64,000 nucleotides of DNA from an uncultured Selenomonadales bacterium (lineage in GTDB: Bacteria; Bacillota; Negativicutes; Selenomonadales; Selenomonadaceae), in assembly GCA_947165145.1 (NCBI GenBank), contig CAMUZG010000005.1, forward strand, positions 1 through 64,000. The letters are read 5' to 3'. The notes under the pieces are model-generated. The model was not told the DNA's origin and did not search any database. It was given only the letters and a program-made list of their open reading frames with translations. This document shows, piece after piece, positions 42,582 through 53,270 of the stretch (positions are counted from its first letter, which is position 1; each line of letters starts with the position of its first letter). Made by a program: the position numbers and the translations under genes.

Positions 42582-45500
42582 GTGTTGGCAGTTCTGAAAA
42601 TCCTGGTCGGCGCGTTGAGTGTTATCGTACTAGGCGGCGGGCTTTACATAAATTCACAGCGGACGGCGATTATCGAAAAGGCACTGTATTCGGCGGAAGA
42701 AACTGCCTCCAACGCGTTGGGCGTGCCCGTCAAAATCGGTTCCGTCGACGTGAGCAACATGGATTTTTTCAACCTCAACGACAACAGCGACGTGGTTGTT
42801 CGCGACGTTGAAATTTTCGATAAGCGTAATGAGCTACTCGCCCGTGTTGATGAGGCTAAAATTAATTTCAAGGTGCTTGCTCTGCGCAATTTATTTTCCT
42901 TGCATTATCTGAGCGACTTGGTTTCCTTGCGCAACGATTTTATCGCCACACTGGACAAAATAAAGCTCAACGGCGCAACACTCAACCTCAAACAGCGCGA
43001 TGACGACATGTGGAATTTCAACGACATCAAAACGACCAGCGAAGGCGATTCAACTTTCGGCGCGAAAATTTTCCTTGAACGCGGCATTGTCAACGCATCC
43101 TTCGACGGGAAAAATATTTCGGTTGAAGACATCATCGCCGAAGCGGACTGCGCGGACTTGAACGCCATAGTTGCCACGCTCAACGCAAAAACTCTCGGCG
43201 CGAACGTCAAAGCATCGGGAACTGTCGGTTCGGAAAAACAAATCATAAACGCCGAAGTCGACAAGATTTTTTTCGATAAAGTTCTGCCGTACCTGCCCGC
43301 CGATAAAATTCCCGAAGGCGTTGAAATTTTGAGCGGCGCGGCTCATGATACGACGATTCATCTTCTGCGGCGCGACGACACTTTGACTTACACCGGCTCA
43401 ACGAAAGTCAGCGGCGCGTCAGTTAAAATTGAGCAGACGAACGTTGAGGACATCAATGGCAACATTACTTTCAACGAACGCCAAATAATTTTGGACGCCT
43501 CGGCGACGGCAAACGGTCAACATGCAGCGGCAAGCGGCACGATTCGTTTGGACACCGACGAGACGTTCTTTGACGTTCATGCGGAATCCGACAACTTCAC
43601 TCCCACCGCAATCCTCAGCGACATCGGCATTGACGGTTCGGCTTCCATTCGCGCTCATCTCGTCGGCACGGCGAAAAATCCTCAAGTCGACGCAGAAATT
43701 TTTTCAGACCGTCTTGGTTACGACAACTTGTCCGCGCAGAATATTTCAACCAAGCTCCGTTACGTCGGCGAAATGATTTATCTTAGCGACGCAAGCGCAA
43801 ACGTTTTCGGCGGGCACGCAGAAGGCACCGTCGAAATTAAAACGTCCGACCGGTCTTTTAATGCGCACATCAAAGCGAACGGTATTGACGCGGCGACTTT
43901 GTGCGAACTCGGCAGTTCACCCCAAATCGTTGACGGCAGACTTTCTGCGGACATCGGCATTAACGGCGTGGCGGGCGATTGGGAGCACATGAAAATTTAC
44001 GGCAACTCTAGTGCGGCGGCTATCGACTTCAACGGTATGCACGTCAACGAAGCGAACGCCTCTTTTTATTGGCGCGACAACGATTTGACGCTCGACTATC
44101 TCAACGCGAAACTTCCGAATCGCGGCACGCTCGGCGTCGAAGGTACAATCACCGACTTAAATAAGCTTGACCTGAATTTTTACGGCGCACACGTCGACAT
44201 GACGATTGCTAAGAAAATCAACGACGCGTTGGACATGAGCGGGCTTGCAGACTTCCGCGGCGAAATTCACGGCAACAAAGACAATCCCGATTTGACATTG
44301 CACCTTTCGGCAATCGACCTCTCGGAAGACAGTGCACAGTTCGCGGGCAGATTGTTTAAGCAACCGTATGATTCGATTCAACTTGTTGCGTCGGGTAGCC
44401 TCGACGGCGTCAATATCGAAACTTTTAACCTCGAACGTGACGGCAAACTAAAATGGAAAGTCATTGAAGGCAACGTCGGCTTGACGGGCGACAAGAATAT
44501 CAATCTTGAATTGGAGACGACGCAGGCTCGCGCCGAAAATATCATCGAACTCCTTGCACCCGAATTTGAACTTACGGGCAACGTGTCAAATACCGTCAAG
44601 ATAACCGGCACCATCGACAACCCGCATGTCGCCGGAAACGTCAAATTCAATCGCGGCAGTTTGTTCGGCGTCATATTGGTCAGCAGTGTCAGCGGCGATT
44701 ATTTCTTTGAAGGCGACACCCTTCAACTGCAAAACTTCGAGATTACTTCGCCGATGGTCGACATGGTCGTTGACGGCTCGATACACTTCCCCGCGCCGAT
44801 TACCGAAATGATTTCAAGCGGGACGATAAGCCCAAGTTCAATGATGATGGATTTCAAAGTTCACGGCAGAGATATTCGTTTGGAGCGTTTCAAGTCGAAG
44901 TTACCCGAAAATTATGTCGCCACGGGGCACACGACTTTTGAAGGCAACGTCACAGGCACGCTTGAACATCCGCTTTACGACGGCGAACTCACTGCGGAAG
45001 AAATCTTTTTGAACGGCGTTTTGCTCACGAATGTTTACGGGCATATCGCGGGCAACGGCATGAATGTTTACCTTAAAGACTTCCACTTCAACGACGGCGA
45101 CGGTCAATATCAACTCCAACTCGGAATTAATCTGAACGACAAGACAGTCGGCGGCGAAGTTGACGTGAAAGGCGCGGACATTGCTCACATGCTCACCATT
45201 GCCGACAAGAAAACCGACCTCGTCACTGGCACGCTCGACAGCAAAATTTCATTGAGCGGAACTCTTGACAAACCAACGGGCTCACTTCGCGGCGAAATTC
45301 TGCGCGGCACCTTCGCGACATACGACATACACGACATAAAAGTCGGCGTGAGTCTGCTCGACAATACGGTTTACGTCAATCAGCTTGAAGGCAAGCAGGG
45401 CGACAAGGGCACGATTAAATTGCTCGGCACGGCGAACTTGAACGGCGCACTTGATATGAATTTGACGGCGCGGGAAATTGCGCTCGGCATGTTCACCAAG

Positions 45501-47087
45501 GCGGCGGGCTACAATGTCGACATGGTCGGCACGTCTAACATTGACGCAAAAGTTGGCGGGACTGTCGACGACCTGACGGGCGAAGTAGCTTTAAAGGCGA
45601 CGGGCGGCATCAAAGGCTCGACGTTCGATCTTCTGCGCGGACAGTTCACGTTGAAAGATCGGCGCGTCACTGTCGAAGAACTCAGCGTTCAACGTGAACT
45701 CAGCGGGAAAAATTACGGTGCAAGCGTCAAAGGCTACGTGCCGCTGAAAGCCGTTATGACTCGCACGAAAGAAAATCTTCCCGACGACGAACAGCTGAAC
45801 TTGACCGTTTCACTCGACGGCGCGGATTTAAGTCTCTTACCTATCTTGATGAACGATCACGTCACGATGGGCGTCGGCGAATTGAAAGGCTCGGTTGTCA
45901 TAACGGGCACGGCGGCTCATCCGCAAATCAACGGGAAAATTTCCCTCAACGACGGCTCCGTCAAAGTCAAGGAGATTAAAAAGCTGATTGAGCACATCAA
46001 CATTGCAACGGTCTTCAAGGGCGAACGTTTTGATGTGGAAAATTTTTCGGGCAACATCGGCGAAGGTATCTTCACGGTAAAGGGCGGCTTCAACTTTCCT
46101 GGCTTGACAATCAGCGACTACAATTTCGACATCTCCGCCGTCAACCTGGACATCGACAGCCAAGCCTATCGCGGACTCCTCAACGGTCATTTCACGTTCA
46201 ACGAACACACGTTCAGGCATTGGAAAATGCCCAGGCTTGCGGGCAAAATGAACTTTGAAAATTGTCGTTTCAGCGTGCCGAATCTTTCCGACGAAGAAAC
46301 AACGTACCCAAACATTTTACTGGACATTGCGGTTAATTTGGGCGACAAAGTTCATTTCTACAACTCAATGTACGGTTTCAAGATTGACACATACTTGACG
46401 GGCAACATGAACTTGAAAGGCACGCTCAACAAACCGCAACCTTCCGGCGTAATAAACTTTGAACGAAGAGGCACCTTGACTTATCTTGAATCAGTGTTTA
46501 ATATTCAAACGGGCTCGGTACTCTTCAATCAGTTGGGTACATTCCTGCCGACGGTGAATTTCTTGGCAGATACAAAGATTGACCGCACGAAAATCACTTT
46601 GAAAGTCGACGGACCGCTCAACTCAAAAGATTTGAAGTTCAGCCTCACCTCAAGCCCCGAAATGACCGAAACGGAAATTATGCGATTGCTCACGTTGCGC
46701 AAAGTTTATTCCGAAACTGGCGAAAACAACGTTTCGGCGGCGGACGCGTTGGCAATCGGTTTGCAGATGACAATTCTCTCCGACATTGAAAACGCTTTGA
46801 AACGTTCGATTGGCATTGACGAATTCACAGTTTCGCGCGGCACTGGCTCCAAATTCGAGCGTCGCACCACCGAAGAACGTCTCAATTCCGACGACAAGAA
46901 AGACTACAACATCACTATCGGCAAATACATAAACGACAAGCTGATGATTCGTTACACGCGCGGATTCGGTAGCCACAAATTGAATCGCTACGGCATTCAA
47001 TACGACTTCAATGACAACCTCGGCATCACGATTGAGCGCGAAGGCAAAGATTACATCTTCAGCTTTGAAGCGCGTTATAAGTTTTAG
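42582..47087 (+). CDS. tamB: TamB-like translocation/assembly (AsmA/DUF490) protein
   Basis: A 1501-residue bridge-type protein. The start is chosen as GTG 42582 after AAAAAAAAGGGG; GTG 42573 (track) or TTG 42585 are alternatives. One N-terminal membrane helix (LVGALSVIVLGGGLYI) is followed by about 1300 residues of repeating beta structure (AsmA-like, then IDGSASIRAHLVGTAKNPQVD type units). The C-terminal 350 residues are the TamB/DUF490 domain, with NPQVDAEI and PKPSG-like repeats, ending IRYTRGFG...FSFEARYKF. It spans the periplasm, carries phospholipid in a groove, and pairs with the Omp85 protein encoded next. Confidence 0.9.
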   Translation: MLAVLKILVGALSVIVLGGGLYINSQRTAIIEKALYSAEETASNALGVPVKIGSVDVSNMDFFNLNDNSDVVVRDVEIFDKRNELLARVDEAKINFKVLALRNLFSLHYLSDLVSLRNDFIATLDKIKLNGATLNLKQRDDDMWNFNDIKTTSEGDSTFGAKIFLERGIVNASFDGKNISVEDIIAEADCADLNAIVATLNAKTLGANVKASGTVGSEKQIINAEVDKIFFDKVLPYLPADKIPEGVEILSGAAHDTTIHLLRRDDTLTYTGSTKVSGASVKIEQTNVEDINGNITFNERQIILDASATANGQHAAASGTIRLDTDETFFDVHAESDNFTPTAILSDIGIDGSASIRAHLVGTAKNPQVDAEIFSDRLGYDNLSAQNISTKLRYVGEMIYLSDASANVFGGHAEGTVEIKTSDRSFNAHIKANGIDAATLCELGSSPQIVDGRLSADIGINGVAGDWEHMKIYGNSSAAAIDFNGMHVNEANASFYWRDNDLTLDYLNAKLPNRGTLGVEGTITDLNKLDLNFYGAHVDMTIAKKINDALDMSGLADFRGEIHGNKDNPDLTLHLSAIDLSEDSAQFAGRLFKQPYDSIQLVASGSLDGVNIETFNLERDGKLKWKVIEGNVGLTGDKNINLELETTQARAENIIELLAPEFELTGNVSNTVKITGTIDNPHVAGNVKFNRGSLFGVILVSSVSGDYFFEGDTLQLQNFEITSPMVDMVVDGSIHFPAPITEMISSGTISPSSMMMDFKVHGRDIRLERFKSKLPENYVATGHTTFEGNVTGTLEHPLYDGELTAEEIFLNGVLLTNVYGHIAGNGMNVYLKDFHFNDGDGQYQLQLGINLNDKTVGGEVDVKGADIAHMLTIADKKTDLVTGTLDSKISLSGTLDKPTGSLRGEILRGTFATYDIHDIKVGVSLLDNTVYVNQLEGKQGDKGTIKLLGTANLNGALDMNLTAREIALGMFTKAAGYNVDMVGTSNIDAKVGGTVDDLTGEVALKATGGIKGSTFDLLRGQFTLKDRRVTVEELSVQRELSGKNYGASVKGYVPLKAVMTRTKENLPDDEQLNLTVSLDGADLSLLPILMNDHVTMGVGELKGSVVITGTAAHPQINGKISLNDGSVKVKEIKKLIEHINIATVFKGERFDVENFSGNIGEGIFTVKGGFNFPGLTISDYNFDISAVNLDIDSQAYRGLLNGHFTFNEHTFRHWKMPRLAGKMNFENCRFSVPNLSDEETTYPNILLDIAVNLGDKVHFYNSMYGFKIDTYLTGNMNLKGTLNKPQPSGVINFERRGTLTYLESVFNIQTGSVLFNQLGTFLPTVNFLADTKIDRTKITLKVDGPLNSKDLKFSLTSSPEMTETEIMRLLTLRKVYSETGENNVSAADALAIGLQMTILSDIENALKRSIGIDEFTVSRGTGSKFERRTTEERLNSDDKKDYNITIGKYINDKLMIRYTRGFGSHKLNRYGIQYDFNDNLGITIEREGKDYIFSFEARYKF

Positions 47088-47124
47088 GAACCGCCCGTAG
47101 TTCCCGACTCCCAAGGAGGTTTTA

Positions 47125-49158
47125 TTGTTGAAAGCCCAAAGATTTTTTCGCAGAAAGCGAGCGACATTCATTGCGGCGGCGATGACTTTGCCTTTGATAT
47201 TCGGCTTTAAAGTCGGCGAGGCGGCTCCCACAGTCAGTCAACCGTTTGAAGACATTGAAGAAAACGCTCAGTCTGCGGAACCTGTTCAGCCTGCGGAATC
47301 CGTTCAGCCTGCGGAATCCGTTCAGCCTGCGGAACCTGTTCAGCCTGCGGAATCCGTTCAGCCTGCGGAACCCGTTCAACCGACGGATAATCCCGTTCAA
47401 CCGACGGATAATCCTGTTCAGCCTGCGGAGAACTCGAACACTGAATCTGAACAACAACTGCCCGAACCTTATCGTTCACAAGTCGAATCGAAAATTCTCG
47501 ATTATCTCAAGCAGTATGAAGGCAAAACCATCGTCGACATTGAATTTGAAGGCGCAAGCGATGCGACTCTGCCAACAGTAAAGACGGCGGTTATCGAAAA
47601 TGTTGGCGACACCTTCAACTCTGCCGCTGCTCTGCGCGACCGTCGAGCATTAATCAACACTGGCTATTTCTACGAGGCTTATCAAACCTTCGAAACGATA
47701 CCCGAAGGCGTCGTCATTACCTTCCACGTCATGGAAAACCCGATACTCAAAGACGTCGTCTTCACCGGCAACACGCTTTACACCAAAGCTGAACTTGACG
47801 AATTCGTGACAATGAAAAAGGGCGAAATTCTAAACAACAACACTCTGCACGACAATATCGCCAAAATTCAAGAAGATTACCACAGCGAAGGCTTTGTTCG
47901 CATGAAGGTAACCGACATTAACATGGACGATAACGGCGTGCTCACGCTCAAGATTAACGAAGGCATTTTGGAAGGTTACACCGTTAAAGGCAACAAGAAG
48001 ACCAAAGACTACGTTATTCTTCGAGAGATGCGCCAAGAAGCCGGCACGCCTTTCAACGCCAAACTTGCTCGTCGTTCAATGCAACGCGTCTACAATCTCG
48101 GTTTTTTCGAGGACGTCAACGTCGTTCAAAAACCTGGCGTCGAACCCAACGCAATAGTTTTGGAAATCAACGTTAAAGAAAAACGCACGGGCACATTCGG
48201 TATAGGCGCGGGCTATTCAACGTCCGACGGCATCATCGGCATGGTCAGCTTGAGTGAAACGAACTTCCGTGGACGCGGCGACGCAGTTCAAATCGTCTAC
48301 GAAAAGAGCGGCGACGAGACCGACGCTCACGGCTACAGCTTCACCTATCGTCACCCGTGGATGGATCGTCACGAGACTGCACTTCGTTTCCAGTTGTACA
48401 ACCGCACCTACGCTTACAACGACTACGACACGAACGGACGCTTCAAGGAAGAATACATGCGCAAATATTCCGGCGGCGAGATAACTTTCAGCCGACCCAT
48501 CAGCGAATATTCCACCAACTACATTACCTTGCGCAACCGCAAAGATAAATACGTTCGCCACGTTTCAAGCGGTAATGCCGGCAATCGTAGCACTCCAGAA
48601 TATCACGATTGGCGCAAGAATAATTTCGGCTTGACTCGTTCGATTATCCTTGAACACACTACCGACACCCGCGACAGCATTTACACGCCCACCCAAGGCA
48701 ACAGAGTCAACATTGCTTTGGAAGTTGGCGCGTTCGGTGGCGATTTCGACTACCAAAAAGTTTCGCTCGATCATCAAACTTACCGCAAGGCGGGCGATCA
48801 CAATCAAGTTTGGGCAGTACGCGGCATGGTCGGCTACGGGCGCGGCGATTTGACGGAGTTCAACCAATTTCGTCTCGGAGGACAAGGTTCACTGCGCGGC
48901 TATCGCGATGACCAATTCCGCGGCAATCGATTATTGCTCGGCTCGATTGAATATCGTTTCCCGCTTCACAAAAGAATTCAAGGCGCATTCTTCACGGACT
49001 TCGGCAGTGCATGGAACGACGGCTTTCGTCCACGTGATTTCAAAGCAAGCATAGGTTTTGGCGTCGCGCTCAACACACCAATGGGACCGTTGCGCTTGGA
49101 TTACGGTCGCGGCTCACAAGGCGGCAGATTCCATTTCTCGGTCGGCACGTCTTTCTAA
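47125..49158 (+). CDS. bamA: Omp85 outer-membrane assembly protein (BamA/TamA family)
   Basis: A 677-residue Omp85 protein starting at TTG after AAGGAGG. A signal peptide is followed by a low-complexity repeat of QPAESV/QPAEPV/QPTDNPV units (about 50-100). Three POTRA domains occupy about 125-345 (IVDIEFEGASD, LKDVVFTGNTLYT, LEGYTVKGNKKTKDYVI). The 16-strand barrel has LSETNFRGRGD early, the lid motif RLGGQGSLRGYRDDQFRGN and the terminal Phe of VGTSF. It lies directly after tamB, so either BamA or the TamA partner is possible. BamA in Negativicutes is commonly found in this mla-tamB cluster. Confidence 0.9.
   Translation: MLKAQRFFRRKRATFIAAAMTLPLIFGFKVGEAAPTVSQPFEDIEENAQSAEPVQPAESVQPAESVQPAEPVQPAESVQPAEPVQPTDNPVQPTDNPVQPAENSNTESEQQLPEPYRSQVESKILDYLKQYEGKTIVDIEFEGASDATLPTVKTAVIENVGDTFNSAAALRDRRALINTGYFYEAYQTFETIPEGVVITFHVMENPILKDVVFTGNTLYTKAELDEFVTMKKGEILNNNTLHDNIAKIQEDYHSEGFVRMKVTDINMDDNGVLTLKINEGILEGYTVKGNKKTKDYVILREMRQEAGTPFNAKLARRSMQRVYNLGFFEDVNVVQKPGVEPNAIVLEINVKEKRTGTFGIGAGYSTSDGIIGMVSLSETNFRGRGDAVQIVYEKSGDETDAHGYSFTYRHPWMDRHETALRFQLYNRTYAYNDYDTNGRFKEEYMRKYSGGEITFSRPISEYSTNYITLRNRKDKYVRHVSSGNAGNRSTPEYHDWRKNNFGLTRSIILEHTTDTRDSIYTPTQGNRVNIALEVGAFGGDFDYQKVSLDHQTYRKAGDHNQVWAVRGMVGYGRGDLTEFNQFRLGGQGSLRGYRDDQFRGNRLLLGSIEYRFPLHKRIQGAFFTDFGSAWNDGFRPRDFKASIGFGVALNTPMGPLRLDYGRGSQGGRFHFSVGTSF
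47272..47430 (+). repeat. In-frame tandem repeat (18 bp, then 21 bp units) in the Omp85 gene
   Basis: About seven units of CAGCCTGCGGAATCCGTT or close variants, then two 21-base units encoding QPTDNPV and one last QPAE. It lies between the signal peptide and the first POTRA domain, and near-identical units predict length variation among strains. Confidence 0.9.
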
Positions 49159-49173
49159 CGTGAACAAATTGAA

Positions 49174-49211
49174 AACACCTTCCGCTCGCGTTGAACGTGA
49201 AGGTGTTTTTG
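49174..49211 (+). terminator. Terminator at the end of the envelope cluster
   Basis: AACACCTTC pairs with GAAGGTGTT and a T run follows. It stops the mla-to-bamA run before convergent ftsZ. Confidence 0.85.
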
Positions 49212-49230
49212 TTTGTCTGTACTCGTCCCC

Positions 49231-50394
49231 TTATTTACGAGTGCGCATCCAATGGGGAATGTCGAGTTCGACGTTGTTATTGCTCTGTTGAGTGTTGATG
49301 TTGCCGAACGGCGCGTTGAAGTTGCCGAAAGTCGGAGCTTGACGTTGCGGAATATCTTGGACACGACGCGGCTGATCATCAAAGACTTGCGGGCGAACCG
49401 GCTCGCGTTCAATGATAGGCTCGACTTCTTCTTCGGCATCGTCGAAACGCGTAGCAATGACCGTGACGCTGACTCTGTCGCCCAAAGTCTCGTCGACACT
49501 GACGCCCCAGATAATTTCCGCGTCGGGGTGAGCAGCCTCTTGCACGGTGGTTGACGCCTCGTTGACTTCCATCATCGACAGCGAATCAGTCGCGCCCATG
49601 ATGTTGAGCAATACGCCGCGTGCACCTTGCAAACTCGTTTCGAGCAACGGAGAATCGATTGCGGCTTTGACTGCGTCGACGGTTGCATTTTCGCCAGACG
49701 CCTCGCCGATACCCATTAACGCGGAGCCGGCATTGCTCATAATCGATTTAACGTCCGCGAAGTCCAAATTAACCAGACCAGGCACGGCGATTAAATCCGA
49801 GATACCTTTGACGCCTTGACGGAGAATATCATCAGCAATGGTGAACGCTTGAGTCATTGGCGTCTTTTTGTCGACGACTTGGAGCAAACGGTCGTTAGGT
49901 ATCGTGATAATCGTGTCGACGTTGCGTTTAAGATTTTCAATGCCGATGTCCGCATTTTTCTTACGTTTGGGACCTTCAAAGGTGAACGGGCGGGTAACAA
50001 CGCCGACGGTCAACGCGCCGATTTCGCGAGCACATTCCGCCACGACGGGAGCCGCACCTGTACCTGTACCGCCGCCCATGCCTGCCGTAATAAAAACCAT
50101 GTCCGAGCCGCGCAGGGCGTTGATGATGTCTTCGCGACTTTCCATAGCCGCTTTCTGCCCGATTTCGGGACGAGCACCCGCACCGAGTCCACGAGTCAAT
50201 TTTTCGCCGATTTGCATACGTTTTGGAGCAAGGGCGTTAAGAAGTGCTTGCGCGTCGGTGTTGACGGCGATAAACTCCACGCCTTCAAGTCCGAGAGAAA
50301 TCATTCGGTTGACAGCGTTATTGCCGCCGCCGCCTACGCCGATGACTTTAATCTTGGCGAACTGTTCTAAAGTGTTGTCATCAATTTCAAACAC
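49231..50394 (-). CDS. ftsZ: Cell division GTPase FtsZ
   Basis: A tubulin-like GTPase that forms the division ring. [18 protein letters not shown] begins the protein, [14 protein letters not shown] is the tubulin signature, and [19 protein letters not shown] and [11 protein letters not shown] (synergy/T7 loop region) follow. A disordered linker (about 320-375) ends in the partner-binding tail [11 protein letters not shown]. Length 387 is standard. It is not next to ftsA here, so the usual dcw order is broken at this point. Confidence 0.97.
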   Translation of the reverse strand: MFEIDDNTLEQFAKIKVIGVGGGGNNAVNRMISLGLEGVEFIAVNTDAQALLNALAPKRMQIGEKLTRGLGAGARPEIGQKAAMESREDIINALRGSDMVFITAGMGGGTGTGAAPVVAECAREIGALTVGVVTRPFTFEGPKRKKNADIGIENLKRNVDTIITIPNDRLLQVVDKKTPMTQAFTIADDILRQGVKGISDLIAVPGLVNLDFADVKSIMSNAGSALMGIGEASGENATVDAVKAAIDSPLLETSLQGARGVLLNIMGATDSLSMMEVNEASTTVQEAAHPDAEIIWGVSVDETLGDRVSVTVIATRFDDAEEEVEPIIEREPVRPQVFDDQPRRVQDIPQRQAPTFGNFNAPFGNINTQQSNNNVELDIPHWMRTRK

Positions 50395-50457
50395 AATTCA
50401 TGCCTCCATAAATTTATTAGACTCCGAGGAGAAAACTTTCGTTGAACGTTCGCCGCC

Positions 50458-50485
50458 ATTGTACTATAAAAGTTTTATTTGTAAA
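50458..50485 (-). promoter_or_regulatory. Promoter of ftsZ
   Basis: On the minus strand, TTTACA (50485-50480), 16 bases, TACAAT (50463-50458), about 65 bases before the ftsZ start. Confidence 0.55.
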
Positions 50486-50633
50486 AGACTTGGCGTCATA
50501 TTTTTTTCAGGCAGTGTAATTGGCGTTAAAGCTGTAAGAATCGTATCGGGCTTTTTTTGTGTTGGTCACGATTGAAGGAACTGTTCGTTACGTGTCGAAG
50601 GTTAGCGCGACAAAAGATTAGGAGGAAAAAATT

Positions 50634-52922
50634 TTGAACACTTTTGAAATGGAACTCGGCGGCAGAAAGTTGATCGTCGAACACGGCAAAATGGCAAAGC
50701 AAGCTAACGGGGCAGTCCTCGTGCGTTACGGCGACACTGCGGTTTTGGTTGCGGCAACGATGTCAGCTGAACCCCGCGAAGGCGTCGACTTCTTCCCGTT
50801 GACTGTCGATTACGAAGAAAAAATGTATTCTGCAGGCAAAATCCCAGGCGGTTTCATCAAACGCGAAGGTCGTCCGCAAACAAGCGCAATCCTCAAAAGT
50901 CGTCTGATTGATAGACCGATTCGCCCGCTCTTCCCCGACGGTTTCCGCAACGACGTTCAGATAATCGCAACGGTCATCTGCTTCGACGAGGACAACGCGC
51001 CCGAAATTGCCGGCATGATTGGCGCAAGCTGTGCCCTGTGCGTCAGTGATATTCCCTTCGGCGGACCGATTGCTGGCGTGCACGTCGGACGCATTGACGG
51101 TCAATTCATCATCAATCCGACAAAAGAACAGCTTGACGTTTCCGAAATGGATTTGATTGTCGCGGGCTCGAAAGACGCCGTGATGATGGTTGAGGCTGGC
51201 GTTAACGAATTGCCTGAAGATGTCGTGCTTGAGGCGATTTTGTTCGGTCACGAGGAAATAAAAAAAATTGTCGCATTCCAAACGGAAATTGCGGCGGCTG
51301 TCGGCAAAGAGAAAAAAGACGTTACGCTCTTCAAACCGAACGAAGATATTGCTACTGCCGTTCGAGAACTTGCGCTTGAAAAAATTGATACGGTCATTCG
51401 CAACCCCGACAAACTTGCGCGTGAGGCGGCACTCAACGAAGTCAAAGCCGAGGTCGTCGCGACTTTGCTTGAAAAATTCCCCGCCGAAGATTATCCCAAC
51501 GTGGAGAAAGACATTGGCGCGGTCTTTTACAAGCTCGAAAAAGAAGTTGTCCGCAAAATGATTACGCATGAAAAAATTCGCCCCGACGGTCGCGAACTCG
51601 AAGAAGTACGCCCGATAAGTTGCGAGGTCGGTTTATTCGCCAGAACGCACGGTTCAGGACTGTTCACGCGCGGACAAACGCAGGTGCTTACGATAACGAC
51701 GCTCGGCTCAATCGGCGACGAACAGATTATCGACGGACTTGAGCCCGAATTCACGAAGCATTACATTCACCATTACAATTTCCCAGGCTACAGCGTCGGC
51801 GAGGCTCGTCCTTCACGCAGTCCCGGTCGTCGTGAAATTGGTCACGGTGCTTTGGCGGAACGTGCGCTTGTGCCCGTCATTCCGTCGATTGAAGATTTTC
51901 CCTACACGATTCGCCTTGTCTCGGAAGTTTTGGAGAGTAACGGCTCAAGTTCGATGGGTAGCGTCTGCGGTAGCACGTTGAGCTTGATGCAAGCGGGTGT
52001 TCCGATTAAACGACCTGTTAGCGGCGTGGCAATGGGTCTCGTCAAGGACGGCGACGCACACACGATTTTGACGGATATTCAAGGCATGGAAGACGCGCTC
52101 GGCGATATGGACTTCAAAGTTGCGGGCACAACCGAAGGCGTCACGGCGATTCAAATGGACATCAAAGTTGCTGGCATTTCGCGCGAAATTTTGGCGGACG
52201 CTCTCGCACAGGCTAAACGCGGCAGAAGTTTCATTCTCGGCAAAATGTTGGAAGTCATCAGCGAACCCGCGGCTGATTTGTCGCCCTATGCTCCACGCGT
52301 CCGCACGATTAAAATTGCTGTCGACAAGATTCGCGAAGTCATCGGCACGGGTGGCAAAGTCGTCAACAAAATCATCGAGGAAACTGGCGTTGAAGTCGAC
52401 ATTCACGAGGACGGTCAAATTTTCGTCACGAGCAAGAACGTCGAAGGTATCGACCGCGCCATTGAGATTATCGAACAGATTGTTCACGAGGTCACCGTCG
52501 GCGAAGTTTACGAAGGCACCGTTACGCGACTCATGCCGACTGGCGCGTTCGTCGAAATTTCTTTCGGCAAGGAAGCTCTTTGTCACATTTCGCAACTGTC
52601 TGATAAACGCGTCGCGACCGTTGAAGACGCCGTGAAAGTTGGCGACAAGCTCACCGTCAAAGTCACCGAGATTGACGACAAGGGCAGAATCAACGTCAGC
52701 CATCGCGCACTGATTGAAGGTGATTCGCCACGTCCGCCACGCAATGACAGACCGCCGCGCAGTTCGGGAAGTTATGATCGTCCGCGCAGTGACCGTAGCT
52801 CAAATTCCGACCGTCCGCCGAGAAATCCCGATCGTCCGCGCAATGAATCACGAACTTTCAAAGACCTTAGAGACTTGCGGAATGCTCGTGACCGTGACGG
52901 GCGTCGTCGCCGCGACAACTAA
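50634..52922 (+). CDS. pnp: Polyribonucleotide nucleotidyltransferase (PNPase)
   Basis: A 3'-to-5' phosphorolytic exoribonuclease. Two RNase PH-like cores flank a helical domain: the second has [27 protein letters not shown] and [21 protein letters not shown]. Then a KH domain ([18 protein letters not shown]), an S1 domain ([20 protein letters not shown]) and a basic Arg/Pro/Asp-rich tail from about 695 on. Length 762 reflects the tail. It begins at TTG after TTAGGAGGAAAA. The usual upstream rpsO is absent. Confidence 0.97.
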   Translation: MNTFEMELGGRKLIVEHGKMAKQANGAVLVRYGDTAVLVAATMSAEPREGVDFFPLTVDYEEKMYSAGKIPGGFIKREGRPQTSAILKSRLIDRPIRPLFPDGFRNDVQIIATVICFDEDNAPEIAGMIGASCALCVSDIPFGGPIAGVHVGRIDGQFIINPTKEQLDVSEMDLIVAGSKDAVMMVEAGVNELPEDVVLEAILFGHEEIKKIVAFQTEIAAAVGKEKKDVTLFKPNEDIATAVRELALEKIDTVIRNPDKLAREAALNEVKAEVVATLLEKFPAEDYPNVEKDIGAVFYKLEKEVVRKMITHEKIRPDGRELEEVRPISCEVGLFARTHGSGLFTRGQTQVLTITTLGSIGDEQIIDGLEPEFTKHYIHHYNFPGYSVGEARPSRSPGRREIGHGALAERALVPVIPSIEDFPYTIRLVSEVLESNGSSSMGSVCGSTLSLMQAGVPIKRPVSGVAMGLVKDGDAHTILTDIQGMEDALGDMDFKVAGTTEGVTAIQMDIKVAGISREILADALAQAKRGRSFILGKMLEVISEPAADLSPYAPRVRTIKIAVDKIREVIGTGGKVVNKIIEETGVEVDIHEDGQIFVTSKNVEGIDRAIEIIEQIVHEVTVGEVYEGTVTRLMPTGAFVEISFGKEALCHISQLSDKRVATVEDAVKVGDKLTVKVTEIDDKGRINVSHRALIEGDSPRPPRNDRPPRSSGSYDRPRSDRSSNSDRPPRNPDRPRNESRTFKDLRDLRNARDRDGRRRRDN

Positions 52923-52925
52923 GCC

Positions 52926-53258
52926 ATGCTCAAAGCTTTAATCGGTTTGATTGCGGGGATTGTCGCGGGCTGTATGTTTCCGCTTGCAATGTCGGGCGCG
53001 TACATGAAATTATTTTCTGTCGTGCTGTTCGTCGCGATTGATTCGGTTTTCGGCGGCTTGCGTGCCATGCTCAACAATCAATTCGACGACACGGTTTTAA
53101 TCACTGGCTTTGCGATTAACGCGTTGTTCGCGGCGTTCTTGGTCGTTCTCGGCGACAATATCGGCTTGGATTTGTATTACGTCGCGTTGCTCGTCTTCGG
53201 CTTTAGGATTTTCAAAAATCTTGCGGGACTTAGACGATATTTGCTGAAAAATTTTTAG
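52926..53258 (+). CDS. sbp: Small basic membrane protein (DUF1290, Sbp)
   Basis: A 110-residue protein with about four membrane helices. VVLFVAIDSVFGGLRAML, then FDDTVLITGFAINALFAAFLV and VFGFRIFKNLAGLRRYLL match the small basic protein family found near division genes in Firmicutes. It begins three bases after the pnp stop. Function is not defined, but its usual company suggests an envelope or division role. Confidence 0.85.
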   Translation: MLKALIGLIAGIVAGCMFPLAMSGAYMKLFSVVLFVAIDSVFGGLRAMLNNQFDDTVLITGFAINALFAAFLVVLGDNIGLDLYYVALLVFGFRIFKNLAGLRRYLLKNF

Positions 53259-53270
53259 GAGATGTTTTGA

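Noticed and set aside
47272-47430. CRISPR-like direct repeats
   Set aside because: Units are contiguous, in frame and code for QPAESV; there are no spacers and no cas genes in the window.
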